NCBI GenBank assembly: GCA_004325065.1
Contig: PITI01000188.1
Coordinates: 1 to 17,583 of the forward strand
DNA from: Hamiltosporidium magnivora
Lineage: Eukaryota > Microsporidia > Dubosqiidae
Direction: 5' to 3'
Length of the DNA: 17,583 nucleotides
Notes under the pieces: model-generated
Database searches by the model: none
What the model was told of the DNA's origin: nothing
Seen by the model: the letters and a program-made list of their open reading frames with translations, nothing else
In this document: in pieces, positions 16,968 to 17,583 of the stretch
How the letters are laid out: every line of letters begins with the position of its first letter
Position numbering within the stretch: the stretch's first letter is position 1
Made by a program: the position numbers and the translations under genes

Positions 16968-17583
16968 CAGATACAAGTGTTATATTGTTTTCATAACATT
17001 AAAGCGATTCCAGGTTCAACATAAATTACTGTTTCCTAACACTTCATCACTATTCCCTAGACATTAAAATTATTGAAATTTTAATCTAAAAGGTGTGTAA
17101 AACCAATTATTGGGCAAGATAGTTACCTAGAGTTCGTTAATGTCTGTTGCCTATGTTTAATCTTAGAAAAAAACACACCCTGGGCCCCAAAAGACAAGCA
17201 AAACATTTTTACCCTACACTTTACAAACATAATAAACTTACAGCTAATATATATCTCAGTGAACTACATTGGTCTCCGCAGACAGTACAATGACAAACCA
17301 AAAGGTATAACCCACTACCTAACTTTCCTGGGTTTAATGATTTCTATTTTTGCATCTCCAAGACACCAAGTCTTCTACCTTGAGTAGCAGAGATATGTAA
17401 TCATAAATGCATTTGTATGGTACTTCCAATTTCAGACAAAATTCCAAATCTAATTCATAAAAAACAACAAAATAGATTTGTAAAAACGCTAATGATTTCG
17501 TAGATCACCTCTTCCTCAAAAACTTTCATGAAAATCTCAAACTGTAGTGTGTTTTTATTCCCACCAAAAATCCAAAAAATGAT
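16968..17583 (-). repeat. dispersed repeat family, copy 3, cut by window end
   Basis: Same orientation as copy 2. Plus-strand anchors are AGTTCGTTAATGTC (17132-17145; the reverse complement in copy 1 is GACATTAACGAACT), GGTATAACCCACTACCTAACT (17305-17325; copy 1 reads AGTAGCAGGTTATACC in reverse) and ACCAAAAATCCAAAAAATGAT at the very end. Its inner end is well defined near 16968, where it still matches the 3' end of copy 1 (around 11045-11065). About 75 bases of the family's other end lie beyond the window. No ORF is retained. Confidence 0.8.

Noticed and set aside
1..17583. tRNA, rRNA and CRISPR searches
   Set aside because: No T-arm-like GGTTCRANNCC with a matching cloverleaf, no recognisable rRNA core sequence, and the tandem repeats lack the repeat-spacer pattern of CRISPR.

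Overview
The window is very AT-rich eukaryotic DNA, most likely from a microsporidian with a large, sparsely coding genome (AT-rich Nosema/Vairimorpha-like or Hamiltosporidium-like lineages would fit; this is inference). The reasons: short intronless genes, most of them secretory or membrane proteins of unknown family; long gene-poor spacers; and short CCC- or GGG-type motifs directly before two start codons (CCCTTG before the ATG at 12486, GGGGT before the ATG at 16541), a recognised feature of microsporidian gene starts. No rRNA, tRNA or CRISPR array was recognised.

Layout. 1-211: 74-bp tandem repeat running off the left edge. 1836-2123 (+): small secreted eight-cysteine protein gene interrupted by one in-frame TAA. 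2711-3449 (-): possible gene relic. 3535-3894 (-): secreted lysine-rich protein. 4551-6416 (-): decayed leucine-rich-repeat (LRR) gene, recognisable from several near-perfect LxxLxLxxNxL units separated by stops and frameshifts. 6557-6941 (+): two weak small ORFs. 7113-7826 (-): 237-aa protein with a winged-helix-like C-terminus, possibly ORC-related. 8966-9829 (-): single-pass membrane protein with a long charged tail. 10365-11060 (+), 12640-13312 (-) and 16968-17583 (-): three diverged copies of one roughly 700-bp dispersed repeat; the first two lie in inverted orientation on either side of the gene at 11521-12486 (-), which encodes a secreted or membrane-anchored protein. 13683-15119: probable relics plus a strongly strand-asymmetric GTGTTAA-rich block. 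15756-16541 (-): polytopic membrane protein, with a 14-bp-stem hairpin downstream and a 70-73-bp tandem repeat upstream.

All four well-supported larger genes and the lysine-rich gene lie on the minus strand; only the broken cysteine-rich gene is on the plus strand. There is no operon-like organisation. The likely products are mostly secretory, surface or membrane proteins, together with pseudogenes and repeats, which suggests a rapidly evolving accessory (possibly subtelomeric) region rather than a housekeeping block. No complete new multi-gene system is visible. The items most worth following are the stop-interrupted cysteine-rich gene, the LRR pseudogene, the three-copy repeat family and the nested inverted repeats upstream of the membrane-protein gene.
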